64,000 nucleotides of DNA. Origin: Siphonodentalium dalli. Taxonomy: Eukaryota > Mollusca > Scaphopoda > Gadilida > Siphonodentaliidae. The notes below the pieces were generated by a model. That model ran no database searches. It saw nothing but the letters and a program-made list of their open reading frames with translations, and was not told the origin of the DNA. This document shows positions 47,287-59,188 of this stretch, piece by piece. Made by a program: the position numbers and the translations under genes. Every line of letters begins with the position of its first letter. The stretch's first letter is position 1. The stretch is taken from positions 117,449,319 to 117,513,318 of the forward strand of contig CP136066.1 of NCBI GenBank assembly GCA_032622095.1, written 5' to 3'.

Positions 47287-48495
47287 GCGATGAGCCGATA
47301 ATCGGAAACGACAATCGGAATCGGCCGATTGTGGCCCATCGGATGACAATCGGTACTCGGGTTTCAACATCGGCATTTCCGATTGTCTAAATAATAATCA
47401 GGTGCTTGTTTTTTATTCAATAAACTGTGTAAAATATAACAATGTTTTGTTGAATAAATGACCAGTAAACATGGGGAAAGTGTAACCAAACACAATTGAT
47501 GATAACAAAGGTATAAACCCCTGAATATACATGTCACCTGACACATAATTACGCAGTTGACTGCATTCACCACGCTTCAGTTAGTATGTATCGAATGTAT
47601 TGAAATAATTATGTAAATTAGCCCGACGAGACCCATTATATAATGTACATGTAGTATGTTAATACAACATCACAGTGATCACTATTGTTCACCAATTAAC
47701 AACTACTATTCAATGCAGTGACCACTAATCACCAGTATTCACACTACTGATTCAGGTCAGCCAGTGGCCTCAATGACCTCTTATCTATAAGCCGACATAA
47801 AAAATACTGTAGACAGTAAACATGTGTTGCGTCATCCTTGGTATTGCCTCTACAGTTGAGCTCAAGATAATGTGGTATAACATCAAAATTCCGTTCCTCA
47901 GACGAATTCTCATGTTGATTGCTTGTATTTTGTTAATTGGATAGGGATAAATACACTGGTAACAATTAATAATATTATTTAATTGTTTTTATTTGTAATT
48001 AAATATTTTGTTCCTGTTTTGGTGTGAACGGTCATGCACTCTTTTGAGTTGTCATCATGGATAATGCCAAAACGCACCTGTGTCTGTGATTGTAGCCAGA
48101 ATTCAGACCCCCTATTGACTTACAGTTGTATAAGGCGCATGCATATTTTGAGGGGAAATACTGGGTCAACAAGTAGCGACTTATAGAGAGAAATCTACGG
48201 TAAATTGAGCATAATGTAATGTAAGTATATTGGTTGTCAGGATGCAGGAATTCGTTCATAAGTCCACCCATACCTAACTTTATATTTACCCAAACGTATA
48301 TTTATGCATACTGGTATATTAGTTTTATTACTGATGTTTTTGCATCCAAATCGAAGTAGTATATAACACATATAACATATTTTGGTATAATTATTAATCG
48401 GAATCGGCACCTGAATCGGCCGATTGTGATCTCAAATAATCCGCAATCGGCGCAAGGCTCTAAAGTCTAATTGACAATCGGCTCATGATCATCAC
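47287..48495. mobile_element. hAT-like element, 1,209 bp
   Basis: Flanked by TATGATTA (47279-47286) and TATGACTA (48496-48503), 7 of 8 identical. Ends carry GATGAGCCGAT in inverted orientation, with subterminal 'aatcggccgattgt' repeats at 47320 and 48413. No transposase. It lies 38 bp after the preceding hAT duplication. Confidence 0.65.
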
Positions 48496-48503
48496 TATGA
48501 CTA

Positions 48504-48881
48504 TCTATGATAGTTGATACATGTAGATAAACACTAACACTTTAGTACCGTATGTCAATGGAACACATGCAGTCAGGTGCTATTACTTATGTAGTGATGA
48601 GTAGAATCAGTGGTAGAGCGGTGGGGTCTAGACTCTGGTTTACACCAGGTATGACCTTTAGTGACCTACAAGGCTACATCAGTACATGATGTTTATTGAT
48701 GATGATGATGATGTACTGGGTATAAATTATAATAAGAAAATATCATAGCTTATTTTGTTGATATTAGCATTATTTGGCAGTAATTTTTGTTTGTTTATAT
48801 ATTACTCATGGGAACAATAGGGTCAATAAGCCTCTAATACTGTTTATTTTAGTGACTACTCAATATTACTACCAGTACTAC
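48504..48881. other. No gene recognised
   Basis: Unique-looking sequence with a short (GAT)n tract near 48695. Confidence 0.4.
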
Positions 48882-48890
48882 TACTGGGCC

Positions 48891-50477
48891 GGTGACGCGT
48901 TATGCAGTAGGTCCCTAGATTTGCGTAGGTACCCGTAGGTCACTCAATTCGCGTAGGTCCCCGCGGTAATGCAATATATAGTAGGTCTACATGATTTATT
49001 GACTGATAAAATGGATTGATACCACTAAATGATCATGTTATATGTTACTTTGCAATTTGTTTTTTATAATTAATTTCCGAAATCTGATGGGTTTGTTTGC
49101 TTAGTGATACTTAGACGATCATGAAGCCTAACTAAAATTACGTGATTTCTGATCCGGAAAGTAAGAGGATTATCTTACTGGCTTCGGGATAAGATATTAA
49201 TTAGAGGATTACTGGATATATTTTTGCATTGATTTAGGTCCCCGTAGTAATGGAAGGGTGCATGCCTAATATATTATCAATAAGTGAACATATTATATGA
49301 TATTGCGTTGTTTTTTTAAAATTAAATATCTAATTATATATTTTGTTTAGCTTAGATGAAAAAAAAAAATAAGAATTACCATCCAGTTAATTAAGTTATG
49401 TTAAGATTATTTTTTTTAAAGTTAGGACAAGTGATCAGTAACTGAATGGTAAGTTTACACAGCCCAACTACACGGGTGACCATTAATCACATTGTTTGCG
49501 AGACTGTGTTTTCTTTGCGAAAAGGATCCGTCCTCTTTGAAGATTCATTTCGGCAATGTTTGTTGTGAACAGGATCTGTCCTCTTTGCATATTCATTTCG
49601 GCAATGTCTGTTGTGAAAAGGATCTGTTTTCTTTGAAGATTCATTTCGGCAATGTCTGTTGTGATAGGGTTGTGACTAATTATCAACTAGTGTTAGTACT
49701 CATAGGTGAGTGACATTTTATGATTCTAAGACATGATACTTAAGTTGAGCACTGAGACTTTCAAACTCATATTCATTAATATTATTCAATATGCGACTTA
49801 CCGATCCACGATACCCATGCGGAGTGTGTAGTATGCGATGCTTCAAAGACTGCAGTATGGCTAATCTTATGTTCTTTTGTGTTCGTTGTTTAGTAGTTTT
49901 GTATTCAAATAATACTAATAACTCAAAAAATAAGTGATCAAAGTTGGAAATAGCACCACATACACATAGAGTGGACCCACACGCACCCACAAACCAAATT
50001 TCACCCTTCTATTCCGCTTTTTGGACCTGTGTTCGTTTATGTTCGTTTGTGTTCGTTTGTGTTCGTTGTTTAGTAGGACCCGTTTTGAATTCAATAAACT
50101 ATGAAAAATATCAAATTCGCCTATCTAACGCACCCGTGCCCAATCAGTTATCCTCCAATTAATATCTGTCCACGAAGCCAGTAAGATAATCCTCTTACTT
50201 TCCGGATCAGAAATCACGTAATTTTAGTTTGGCTTCATGATCCTCTAAGTATCACTAAGCAAACAAACCCATCAGATTTCGGAAATTAATTATAAAAAAC
50301 AAATTGCAAAGTAACATCTAACATGATCATTTAGTGGTATCATTAATCAATCCATTTTATCAGTCAATAAATCACGTAAACCTACTATATATTGCATTAC
50401 TGCGGGGACCTACGCGAATTGAGTGACCTACGGGTACCTACGCAAATCTAGGGACCTACTGCATAACGCAGTACCCC
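48891..50477. mobile_element. MULE/Rehavkus-like non-autonomous element, 1,587 bp
   Basis: A perfect 9-bp duplication TACTGGGCC (48882-48890 and 50478-50486) flanks TIRs of ~310 bp (48891-49195 and 50168-50477) that look about 95% identical. The ends read GGTGACGCGTTATGCAG and, on the complement, GGGGTACTGCGTTATGCAG. 9-bp duplications with long TIRs fit the Mutator/Rehavkus group. The interior (~970 bp) has only minisatellites, no transposase. The high TIR identity implies a fairly young insertion. Confidence 0.88.
49510..49665 (+). repeat. 48-bp tandem repeat, three copies, inside the 9-bp-TSD element
   Basis: The landmark 'catttcggcaatgt' recurs at 49546, 49594 and 49642, exactly 48 bp apart. 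A multiple of three keeps frames open on both strands (16-residue periodic peptides), which explains the frames there. A second, 12-bp motif 'gttcgtttgtgt' repeats near 50031-50070. Confidence 0.9.
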
Positions 50478-50486
50478 TACTGGGCC

Positions 50487-51110
50487 TGCTGCTACCTGGC
50501 TACCCCTGCCAACACTGGCAACAGCTTCGAAAATCAGAAACACGAAGTTATGTCAATGATTATACTAGTTAATATAAATGTATACAATTATACACTTTAA
50601 ACGATAAAAGTGGTGGTGAATACAATATAATATCCCATTGAGATATTTCACATTTTTTTCAAATTGAGAGGATAAAGGTACATTTACAAAACAACGATCT
50701 TACTTTGCGATCGTCAGCGCCATTTTGGTTTTGTAAAAAGCTAAAGACAGAATGGGAGGCGAATCGTTATTCCAGTTGGTGAAAATAAATAAAATAAATG
50801 GGCCGAATCTTCCCCGACCCGGCTTAATTTACATTTGACGTCTATTTTTACATAGAACTATGATATTTACATTCGACCAATGTTATTTACATTTCACGTC
50901 TGTTAGGCCTATATATATTTCACGTTTATCTGTCATTTGGTTTCACTCATGATAATGTTGGCCCTACATGAACCTCTTAGTCGGGGATCGAGCCAATAAG
51001 GTCCACCTGCACCCCCCGATGATTACAAATAACCTTATTTTTATTGTTCCCTATGGTATCCAGATAAAGAATCCGGATTTCACCGAAAAATAAAGGTAGC
51101 CCTACTAGGT
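50487..51110. other. No gene recognised
   Basis: Unique-looking sequence. Nothing supportable is seen. Confidence 0.4.
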
Positions 51111-52200
51111 GCTAGAGCCATTTGAATCCAAGATGGCCGCCATTTCCTCTAATTCCGACCAGCTGTATTTAATCGTGGTAAAAGATCGGTTCTTAGCAAA
51201 AGACACAGACAAAATGTATGCCATTTTGTTGGTATGATGTGCTTCTTCAAAATGGCGGCAAATAATTTCGAAAAAAAATCAAAATGGCCGCCGAAAAATG
51301 ACGTCATATGCACGAAAATAGGAAATTTAATTAATATTTCACCATATCTTCCATTTTTCTTCACATTAATCATCAGTAAATGGCAATATTTTTAAGACAG
51401 TCATCAAGCATGATATTATAGCGTCATTTTAAGACATTTTCCATTGACGAGGGTTCCGTAATAGATACAGAAAGAGGATTTGAAAAAGAGGGGTGAAATT
51501 TTAGATTTTTTTTGCAAGTCGATTTTGATAGTCATTTTATCGACAAACCACACAGGCTGTTAATAGAATGTCAACAACTATGTGCTTTATTTTATTGGAC
51601 GGATGTTTTACTTCAATTGGAATGAAATTGGTGTAGAAAATTTCCAAAATGGCCGCCGAAAATATGAAAAATGGTAAATATTGCCCCAGGGTGTCCTGCA
51701 ATGGCTTACAAGTTGTGGTTGATATATAAAATTGGCTAATCTGTAATATATACATTGAATACTAACATGTCTGATGCACCATGGATCATTGTTTCTATTG
51801 TCACCATTGACATCACCAGAAATATTGGATTTTTCTCTCACAAACTTGACATAAATATCGGTAAAAATTCACTTTTCAGGGTTGGACAATTTTTTAAAGT
51901 AAAATGCAACTATCATTGGTATCAAAGGTATTTATTGTTTTGGTCTATCTTAAATGTGTCACACTACGGTTACGTAATATTTTATCTCGTGATACTTGTA
52001 CTTATATGTCTATGGTATTACTATAGTATGCCGTATATGTATATCAATTGCTATTCCTTTCTATATAATCCTGGTGCCAACTATAGAGATAATTTCATAC
52101 CCCCCCCCCAATTTTATATAATTGCTGCTTTAGTACAGTCGATCACGATGCATTACATGGCAACATCGATCCACTAATTTATGTCAGTTCATCAACTTCA
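51111..52200. repeat. Dispersed 'aaaatggccgccgaaaa' sequence and unassigned flank
   Basis: 'aaaatggccgccgaaaa' occurs near 51282 and 51646 with other 'aagatggccgcc' pieces. The family resembles other 'aagatggc' repeats in the window only in this core. A 140-codon frame (51755-52177) is AT-driven, rich in Y/I/F, with no recognisable domain. Confidence 0.45.
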
Positions 52201-52712
52201 TCGGTACAAACCCCTTTTTTCTCCGAGTCCATATAACCCACCCAACATCTTATAGAACTCCATAAATGACTATTCTGGCACTATATAGAGATGACTAAGA
52301 TTCTGACACCCCCTATTTTATAGCCTTGTTGCAACAGTAGAGTTGATATGCATAATATGTCAACATTGGTCGTTATTGCTCTACAAATTTATATCGGTTC
52401 AACCCTTAGTTCCCTGTATCGCCCACCCCTCCCTCAATTTATTTTTTCATTTGTATTATAGTCTCGTCACATACACATTTTATCTTTTGTAACTTTTGCT
52501 TCAACGCGTCGAGATCCGCTGCAGACAATACAAAACTGACAACATTTTGTAATGTAAGCAGGCTTCAAACTCATCTTATCCAAGAAAAACTCTGGTTACA
52601 TAAAAAATTTGTGTATAAGGTGTACGCGCATTTGTTGCGTTAAAAACCAAAGGTCCCAAGTCAAGGTCCAAATCCCCAACACACTGATGTGAGGTTTAAC
52701 TCCATCTACATA

Positions 52713-53187
52713 CAGTAATGTCCAAAGTAATTCATCACTTAACCACAGCAAAATTGTGTGTATTTTTTCATGATTCTAAATCCTGAAAAATTACCCATAA
52801 TTATGCTGTGGTTAAAGGGTCAATTACTTTGGGCATTACTGTAACCAATATAAGGATTTGAGGTTTAATGATAACTCAATCATCATACAGTAATGTTCAA
52901 AGCAATTGACCACTTAACCACAGCAGAATAATGGGTAATTTGAGGATTGTAAATGCTGAAAAAATACATAATTCTGCTGTGGTTAAGTGGTCAATTACTT
53001 TGGGCATTACTATAACCAATATAAGGAGTTGAGGTTTAATGATAACTCAATCCTCATACAGTAATGTCCAAAGTAATTGACCACTTGACCACAGCAAAAT
53101 TATTGGTAAATTTTCAGGATTTCAAATCCTGAAAAATTACCAATAATTATGATGTGGTTAAGTGGTCAATTACTTTGGGTATTACTA
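52713..53187. mobile_element. Tandem array of three TA-flanked palindromic MITEs
   Basis: Palindromes at 52713-52841, 52888-53012 and 53059-53187 each start CAGTAATGT and end GGGCATTACT(G) or a one-base variant. Internal 'cttaaccacagca' faces its complement. They are separated by ~45-bp linkers that also repeat ('aatataaggatttgaggttt'). Period 171-175 bp. Relatives of 20600-20749 and 30649-30783. Confidence 0.85.
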
Positions 53188-53247
53188 TAACCAATACAAG
53201 GATGTGAGGTTTAATGAGAACTCCATCCATATAACTAATAATTATGT

Positions 53248-54770
53248 GTGAAAATTAAAACAAAACAAAATAAATTCCATGATGGCGTCCAATATGGACT
53301 GCCTAATTCTGCTCCAAAACATGTATATTCAATATATGGATGTTTATTGGGGGAAACCGATTATTTCAATGATATTTTCATTAACTGGAATCAAAACCCG
53401 ACTTACGGGAGCGTGCGACTGTATCTTAAGCATATGTGCCTATTTAATGAGCCAACAATTGGAATCCCAACAGAGAAGATTGGCGTGGGTCCCTTGCGCG
53501 AGAGAGAGTGAGTAGATTGGTCGAAAAGATCGAGTGATCTTCTCCTTCACCCCACGGTTTGTTGTTGTTGGAGATATAGCACATAGAAAATAGTCACGTC
53601 CGAACCCGGCAAAAGCGGACATAATGAATTAATGTTATTTCTTTGATTGAATTGATTGGATGGATTATTTGGGGAAGAGCCCACGAGCTTTAATATGGGG
53701 TGTGAGGGGTGACCCGGTGGGTCCCTTTAATATATGGTTGAGCTGAGCGTGTCATCTGGTGCGCTGAAAAAGGAGCGGGCCCCGTGTTATAATTTTAAAA
53801 TAGTGTTAGTTTGTTAGTTGTTTAAAAAACAACCAACCGCAAGGCAGAGCGTGTGATTCAATGTGATTCAATGCGCCACCATAACGTTATTCTGCTATAG
53901 CCAAATGCGCAGAGACAGTATGTTTTGTTTATTTCGTTGTTTCTGGATGGGCCGCCCTACATTCCATAGCACGGGCGTAGGTGAAGACTCTGACAATTTT
54001 ATGTGCAGAGTTGTTTGGGTTCCGATAAGTGAGGTAAATCTGAAGATTATGTACAAGATAGACTTTAATTGTTGACGATGTGAATGGTTTTGTACAGAGA
54101 TATATATGATTACATGGTTACATTCAATAGATTTTTTTGGTTATATATTTTTTTGGTAATTTCTTTATTTTGTTAAAATTTGTATACATTTTGTACATTT
54201 CAGTGTGTTCTATTCTTGAGCCGTGGACCGTCCTACTCCCGAAGAAAACGTCAGAGCGGCAAGCGGGACGATCATATTTTGGTATATGTCGTTCCTAACT
54301 CGTTGAGAGCTATGACCACTTATGGGTCTGTAGATCCTGCACCCCACCCAAGCTAGTGCTGGGTCGGTTTTCAAGCCGGATCCCGCTTGGTTGGTGTTGT
54401 TAGGTGAGTGGAATGTGTATGACATGAGCGCTAGCTTCTGAAAGTGAATTTGTAATTATATTGGTGGCGGGCACTGCCCTGTTATAGAAATGGTTGCGTC
54501 TTCCCCCAGTTTGAATGGGTTCCCATGGCGCGGGCGTAAGGACATTCATCAGTACCCAAGGAGCCATCTAGGGCGTGAGCCCGATATCCTATGTTTTGAT
54601 TTTGGTGTTAGTCAATTTTTTTTTATTTTTTTTTTTTGTTTGTTTGTTTGTTTTGTTTTTTTGCGCGATCTGTCCATCGAAAACTATTTAGACATCTCAC
54701 GACACGTAAGACCCAATAAGTTAATATACAGAATAGATACATCTATTGCCTGAGTGACTAATATTTATAT
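53248..54770. other. Gene-free region with GC-richer patches
   Basis: Patches around 53660-53790, 53930-54000, 54210-54400 and 54490-54600 are GC-richer than their surroundings, and two share a 'gcgggcgtaagg' / 'acgggcgtaggt' phrase. I could not connect them to a gene, LTR or known RNA. T-rich runs lie near 54130 and 54615-54660. Confidence 0.4.
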
Positions 54771-54774
54771 TTGT

Positions 54775-55010
54775 TACAATGAGGTCAAATAGTTGCGAAG
54801 CCAGCACCACAATTTCCCTCCATAGTAAATCTTAAAACAACTTCTAAAGAATTAATAATTCACCTTATATTTGGTATGAGGCGTCCTTGGTTAACTGGAG
54901 TTCAGATTTGTTAACATCACGTCACCAAGGTAATTACTTGCGAAGCCACAGCCACAACTATTTCCCTCCATAGTAATTCTCAAAACAACTTCTTAAGAAC
55001 AATTGACCAG
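54775..55010 (-). repeat. Reverse-oriented copies of the 29.2-kb family
   Basis: The complement of 'tgaggtcaaatagttgcgaa' and 'tttccctccatagtaa' matches units at 29205-29400. Two units are present. Confidence 0.65.
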
Positions 55011-55835
55011 GTCAGTCGCGCAATTATTGGAAGAGCCACGGTCAATCATTTTTTTTAAACCAAATGTTACATTTAAATTATTGCTTTATTTAACCAAAAC
55101 AAAAATGAGAAAATTCACTTTTACTACTTGCTAAATTTTATCTTTTAATTATTTCATTTAAATTTTAGTATTTACAGTATACTAAGTCCAAGTCTTTATA
55201 ATCTGTTGAGTGACCCCACAGTCGTTTACTTTGTTAGTAATAATTTGAAGGATTACTTGTTTAAACGCAATTGTTATCAAAATATTTTATGTATTTTTTA
55301 TAATTTCTATTTATATGTAATAGCATAATCTTGGTGGCGTTACCATTTCTGACTATGGTTTTCTTGTATCTATTGGGCGGTGCTTGTATGGATAATTACT
55401 ATGAGGGCAGAGTATGAATAGGTAATGGGATTTGCAGGCAGTTATTGATTGGTCGAGCTACGCATTGCCTGGTGCGTATTGGTTGGATTTCTCCCGTTTG
55501 AAATAAAATATTTCCATGAATGTCCAAGACCGTAAGTTGAAAGTAATGAAAATTAGGTCTAGTTTTAATAAGACTGAATATACCACGGCAGTTATCCAAA
55601 TTGAACAATTACGTTACATAATTAAGTATTGAGTTAACTTGAATAAATATTGAAGTTGGCATATTGGGGAGGGGGGTTGCATGATAAAGAGCGAAATATC
55701 TTTCTATCAATTTTCTTTGTGAAATATACACACATTTCGTGCTATTTTTTTTTATAGTAAATCTCGTCATATTTACTTAAAGACCGTCCCAGTATTAGCT
55801 AGCATGTATAGACAATTTACGTGCATGCCATCTAC
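55011..55835. other. No gene recognised
   Basis: AT-rich, unique-looking sequence. Nothing supportable is seen. Confidence 0.4.
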
Positions 55836-56150
55836 ATATAATGACAAAATATCTGCATATAATGACAAAGTATCTGCATATATTAACAAAATATCTGCAT
55901 ATAATGACAAAGTATCTGCATATATTAACAAAGTATCTGCATATAAAGACAACATATCTGCATATAATGACAACGTATGTACATATAATGACAGAGTATC
56001 TGCATATAATGACAAAGTATCTGCATATAATGACAAAGTATCTACATATAATGACAAAGTATCTACATATAATGACACAGTATCTGCATATAATGACAAA
56101 GTATATGCATATAATGGCAAAGTATCTACATATAATGACAATCGCCAATA
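55836..56150. repeat. 21-bp minisatellite, about 15 copies
   Basis: Unit 'catataatgacaaagtatctg' without its last base or so per copy, with single-base variants. As 21 bp is seven codons, several frames on both strands stay open and give heptad-periodic peptides. These are not evidence of genes. The array lies exactly where the LINE reverse transcriptase stops being recognisable. Confidence 0.95.
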
Positions 56151-56154
56151 TAAG

Positions 56155-56648
56155 GCAGCTATGGCGTTCCATAGTTATTGCCCTATAACTGTCGAACTTT
56201 GTCTTTTGTTTGTCACCTCCTTTATATAGGGAAGTTATCACACCAATTTTTGCTTGGGTTGATATATATGACAAGTTGAGCATGGATGATAGAAGCTTGG
56301 CAATGTGCTTATGTAAGTGCGTACCGCCATACAAAATGTGTTCATATATATAGCAGATGGAATCATGACCCCCATATTGACAGTTTTCATAACGTTCATA
56401 AGTTCTACATCAGTGACAGGGTAGGTTAAGATTTTGTCATATGTCCCGGTGTTTGAATTACTGAGGAGATCGGTCACCTTGCTACTGACTTCTAAAAAGT
56501 GTGATTCGTCAAAGTTAACTGATTTCAAAGGTGGGTATAAGTTCTCATAATAATCGGCCCATGCATCTGAGATTTCAATCGGAGTTCGAAGCATGGAACT
56601 GTTTACTTCAAATATACTATTACACGCACCTTTCCTACTTGCTCGCAC
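56155..56648 (-). pseudogene. LINE ORF2, N-terminal reverse transcriptase region
   Basis: From 56648 the frame reads a pre-RT block (AWADYYENLY) and an LTYPVTDVEL-type block, both standard at the start of CR1/L2 RT domains. A frameshift lies in the G5 run near 56370. The next frame continues EHILYGG, then AKIGVITSLYKGGDKQ and DSYRAIT, which are RT motifs 1-2. After this the sequence turns into the 21-bp minisatellite. The YxDD catalytic block is absent, so no RT activity is possible. Confidence 0.8.
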
Positions 56649-57160
56649 TGCGTTAATTTTTTGAAAAATAACTCTTGATCAACTTCGGCGGCGCGGTCTA
56701 TTTCCTCGTTTTGAGCGGACATGAACTGCGAGTTACATTTACGCATTTCTTTTCTGAATATACGTTTCGAGGCTTTGTAGTTTGCATACGTTTCGAATGT
56801 ATCGCCTCTGGGACGTCCGTCTGACAGCCATATTCTTCGAAAATGGCGCATTTCACGGTGTAGATAGTTCAACGTGGGGTTCCAAATTGGTTTCAAATAT
56901 GGCTTGAAGGATTTCTTAGGAATGGCTATATTTGAAGAGCTTTGTATAGCTGAACCTGTTCTATCATAGCACATTGCCAAATCCGTCTCATCATATATAT
57001 GACATTCTGGTAACAATGACATTACATTTAATCTATAACATGATAATAATTCCTGATCGGCGATAAATTTGTTCCAATTCCAACAAGCAGATTGTGTTAT
57101 GTTCGTGCAATCGCGTACATTGCCATACGAGATATCCATGAGTATAGGTCTGTGATTCGA
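56649..57160 (-). pseudogene. LINE ORF2, endonuclease-RT linker
   Basis: Part of the 217-codon frame 57256-56603. After the SNHRPI motif it contains YLKPIWNPTLNYLHREMRH and RIFRKEMRKCNSQF. Charged, helix-rich sequence of this type joins the endonuclease and RT domains in LINE ORF2. It carries no catalytic residue and remains open to a frameshift near 56620. Confidence 0.7.
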
Positions 57161-57815
57161 GACATTGGAGGCATCATCATCGAGCACATGCAGCAATACG
57201 TTTGGTTCTGACCAGGTCATCTTTATGTATGATGATGTGATCGATGGTGGTGCCACCTGTTCCGTCTACAGCCACGTATGTGAATTGTTGACCATCACAC
57301 TTTTCGGAGCTATTTGCAGAAACATAATTTTGTGCTTTGAGCATGAATTGGAAACTGCAATTTCTGACATCAGTCTTCGTAGGTTTCCACTGAAGTCACC
57401 TTGAACAACAACGTTGCCAAGTGGAGAATATAAGGTTATCAGGTCTGAGACTTTCTGTATATACTCTCTGTAAAATTCAACAGAATAATTTGTGGATGGG
57501 AGATACACTTGGAAAACGTATAAGAAGTTGCACCGAGAAAGTTGCATTTGAATGCCACATATACGATCGTCATTGTAGTCTATAGCGGAGACTATTGTAT
57601 CATACCGTTTGTGCCAAAATAAACAAACACCGCCTTTGCATCGTCCTCTTTGTAGAGGAAGGCGCTGGGAGGCATAGCACACCGCGTGATATGAGTAACG
57701 TCGATGAATAGACTCTAAGAATTGAACGTTATGACTATGGAGCCAGTGCTCACTTACTCCGAAGATATCTATAGCTTCATCGCGAAGTAACCGACTGAGG
57801 TTCTTCTAATAGAGT
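57140..57815 (-). pseudogene. LINE ORF2, apurinic-like endonuclease (EEP fold)
   Basis: On the minus strand, DIFGVSEHWL (around 57762-57735) carries the catalytic glutamate. GGVCLFW and VFQVYLPSTN follow, then VVVQGDFSGN (~57405) with the catalytic aspartate, and SNHRPI (~57160) in place of the usual SDHxP. A frameshift between ~57255 and ~57180 separates the last motif; the alternative frame there reads GTGGTTIDHIIIHKDDL. In a live element this domain nicks the target DNA to prime reverse transcription. Here it is broken. Confidence 0.85.
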
Positions 57816-57929
57816 TATCGATATTGCCCATTGAAAGATCCACTGAGATCAATGCTGTTAATGTGTACGGGGGAACTACGGTTCTGTCTTCCAGTGTGCA
57901 CACCGTTCCAGTTGGAGAATCTCGACGTA

Positions 57930-58191
57930 TTAGCTCGCCCGAATCCATGCATGTGCAAAAGCACTCTTAGAGAGCCACAGTCTACAAAATGCTCTATCCG
58001 GCCAGAAGTGATCCTCGATAACCAGATGCACATCATCCTGGTGAATATTTAATCTGGCTGAGTTTTTATCACCACGACCTCTCATCATTCTGACGATAGA
58101 AAATCTAATTCCATAGCAGTCTAGGTGACCCTTTATGTCCTCAAGTGTGATGTCTGTTTCAACATTCCCAAGGAACACCCTTTTCGTTTTA
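57930..58191 (-). pseudogene. LINE ORF1, C-terminal RRM-like part
   Basis: Reads KTKRVFLGNVETDITLED, then RGRGDKNSARLNI and a tail FWPDRAFCRLW. A VFLGNV start with a later basic/aromatic strand is RRM-like, and an FWP..+.CR.W ending is common in invertebrate LINE ORF1 proteins. It is cut at its upstream side by the CACTA element and lies in a different frame from the esterase part once the insertion is removed, so ORF1 also has a frameshift. Confidence 0.7.
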
Positions 58192-59026
58192 ATACACTGC
58201 AAATAAGAGTGTTCAGATTTGAACGCGTTCAGCCCCGGATGTGTTCAGTTACTGAACAGTAAGTGTTCAATTTTGAACGTATATGTTCAGAAAACTCATT
58301 TATTAACGGTAGTGTTCAAACCTGCATGGACGTCGATCCGCTTGTGTTAGTATACTTAGTTACTTCACATATAATTATATCGCATATGCTTACGGGATTA
58401 ATGAATACTCGTTTGTGAAACTGATGTCTTGTGACTTCTATTTTGAACAATTGTGAAACTAAATGCGGATGCGCTGGTCTATTTTGCTTCACGATTAGTT
58501 TTATTTTGTTTTGTTTTGAGCTTTTTCCAGATCGGTAGAAAACATATCAGGGACGTGGTGGCGACACAGGAGAAGGGGCGGGGTAGTTGTAAATTGCAAA
58601 TCCCAGATATAAAATTACACCCCTCCCCAAATGGCAATTGTCCCATTCAGTCAAATCCGTATCACATATCCGTGAATATATATAGTGTTCATATATTGAT
58701 CGATACCGATATTTTTATGTTGCCGGTTCATCACTTGTGTAGAAAATCACGATATAATACGATCCCACGCTATTTTGTTTTACACTAATTTCAGTATTGA
58801 ACACTGACGTTCAGTCCGTGTTCGCTTCTCTTGAACATATGTGTTCAATGTGAAACCACGGGCATGGTCATTAATCATTCACGCTTAACTAATGGCATGC
58901 GATCCCACTGGACTGTCTGCATTGAGTTCTCTTAACAAAATAGCATGTAGCGTCGTCTTTTGAAACATGATATCGTTCCACGCAACTGGCATTAATTAAT
59001 TTCGGTTTGAATATCTGTGTAGTTTA

Positions 59027-59188
59027 ATGTATATGGATGGACAAAGCCTTCACATTAATGGAACCAAGTCAGTTGCGCCATTCTTTGGCATTAGATTAAA
59101 GGTTCGAAACATAGTTGGTATTTATAGGGTCTTTACTGACAAGAGACAAGGTCAAGTTTATCAATACAGCCTGCTCTACGCATGGTAA
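59027..59188 (+). CDS. Possible small coding exon inside the CACTA element
   Basis: A 53-codon frame from ATG 59027 (or ATG 59033) to TAA 59186, with balanced composition (includes GTKSVAPFFGIRLKVRN). It ends at a good splice donor ATG|GTAAGT (59182-59190). A matching acceptor TTTCTTTCAG ends at 59891, giving a 707-bp candidate intron. Splicing would replace the last codons with only a few more before a TAG. I recognise no family. It could be a captured host exon or chance. Confidence 0.25.
   Translation: MYMDGQSLHINGTKSVAPFFGIRLKVRNIVGIYRVFTDKRQGQVYQYSLLYAW

Noticed and set aside
51755-52177. 140-codon membrane-like protein
   Set aside because: Y/I/F richness follows from AT-rich DNA; no conserved pattern, and a C-run interrupts it.
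55773-56334. Long frames on both strands with YADT-like heptads
   Set aside because: Produced by the 21-bp minisatellite; the YAD resemblance to an RT active site is coincidental.
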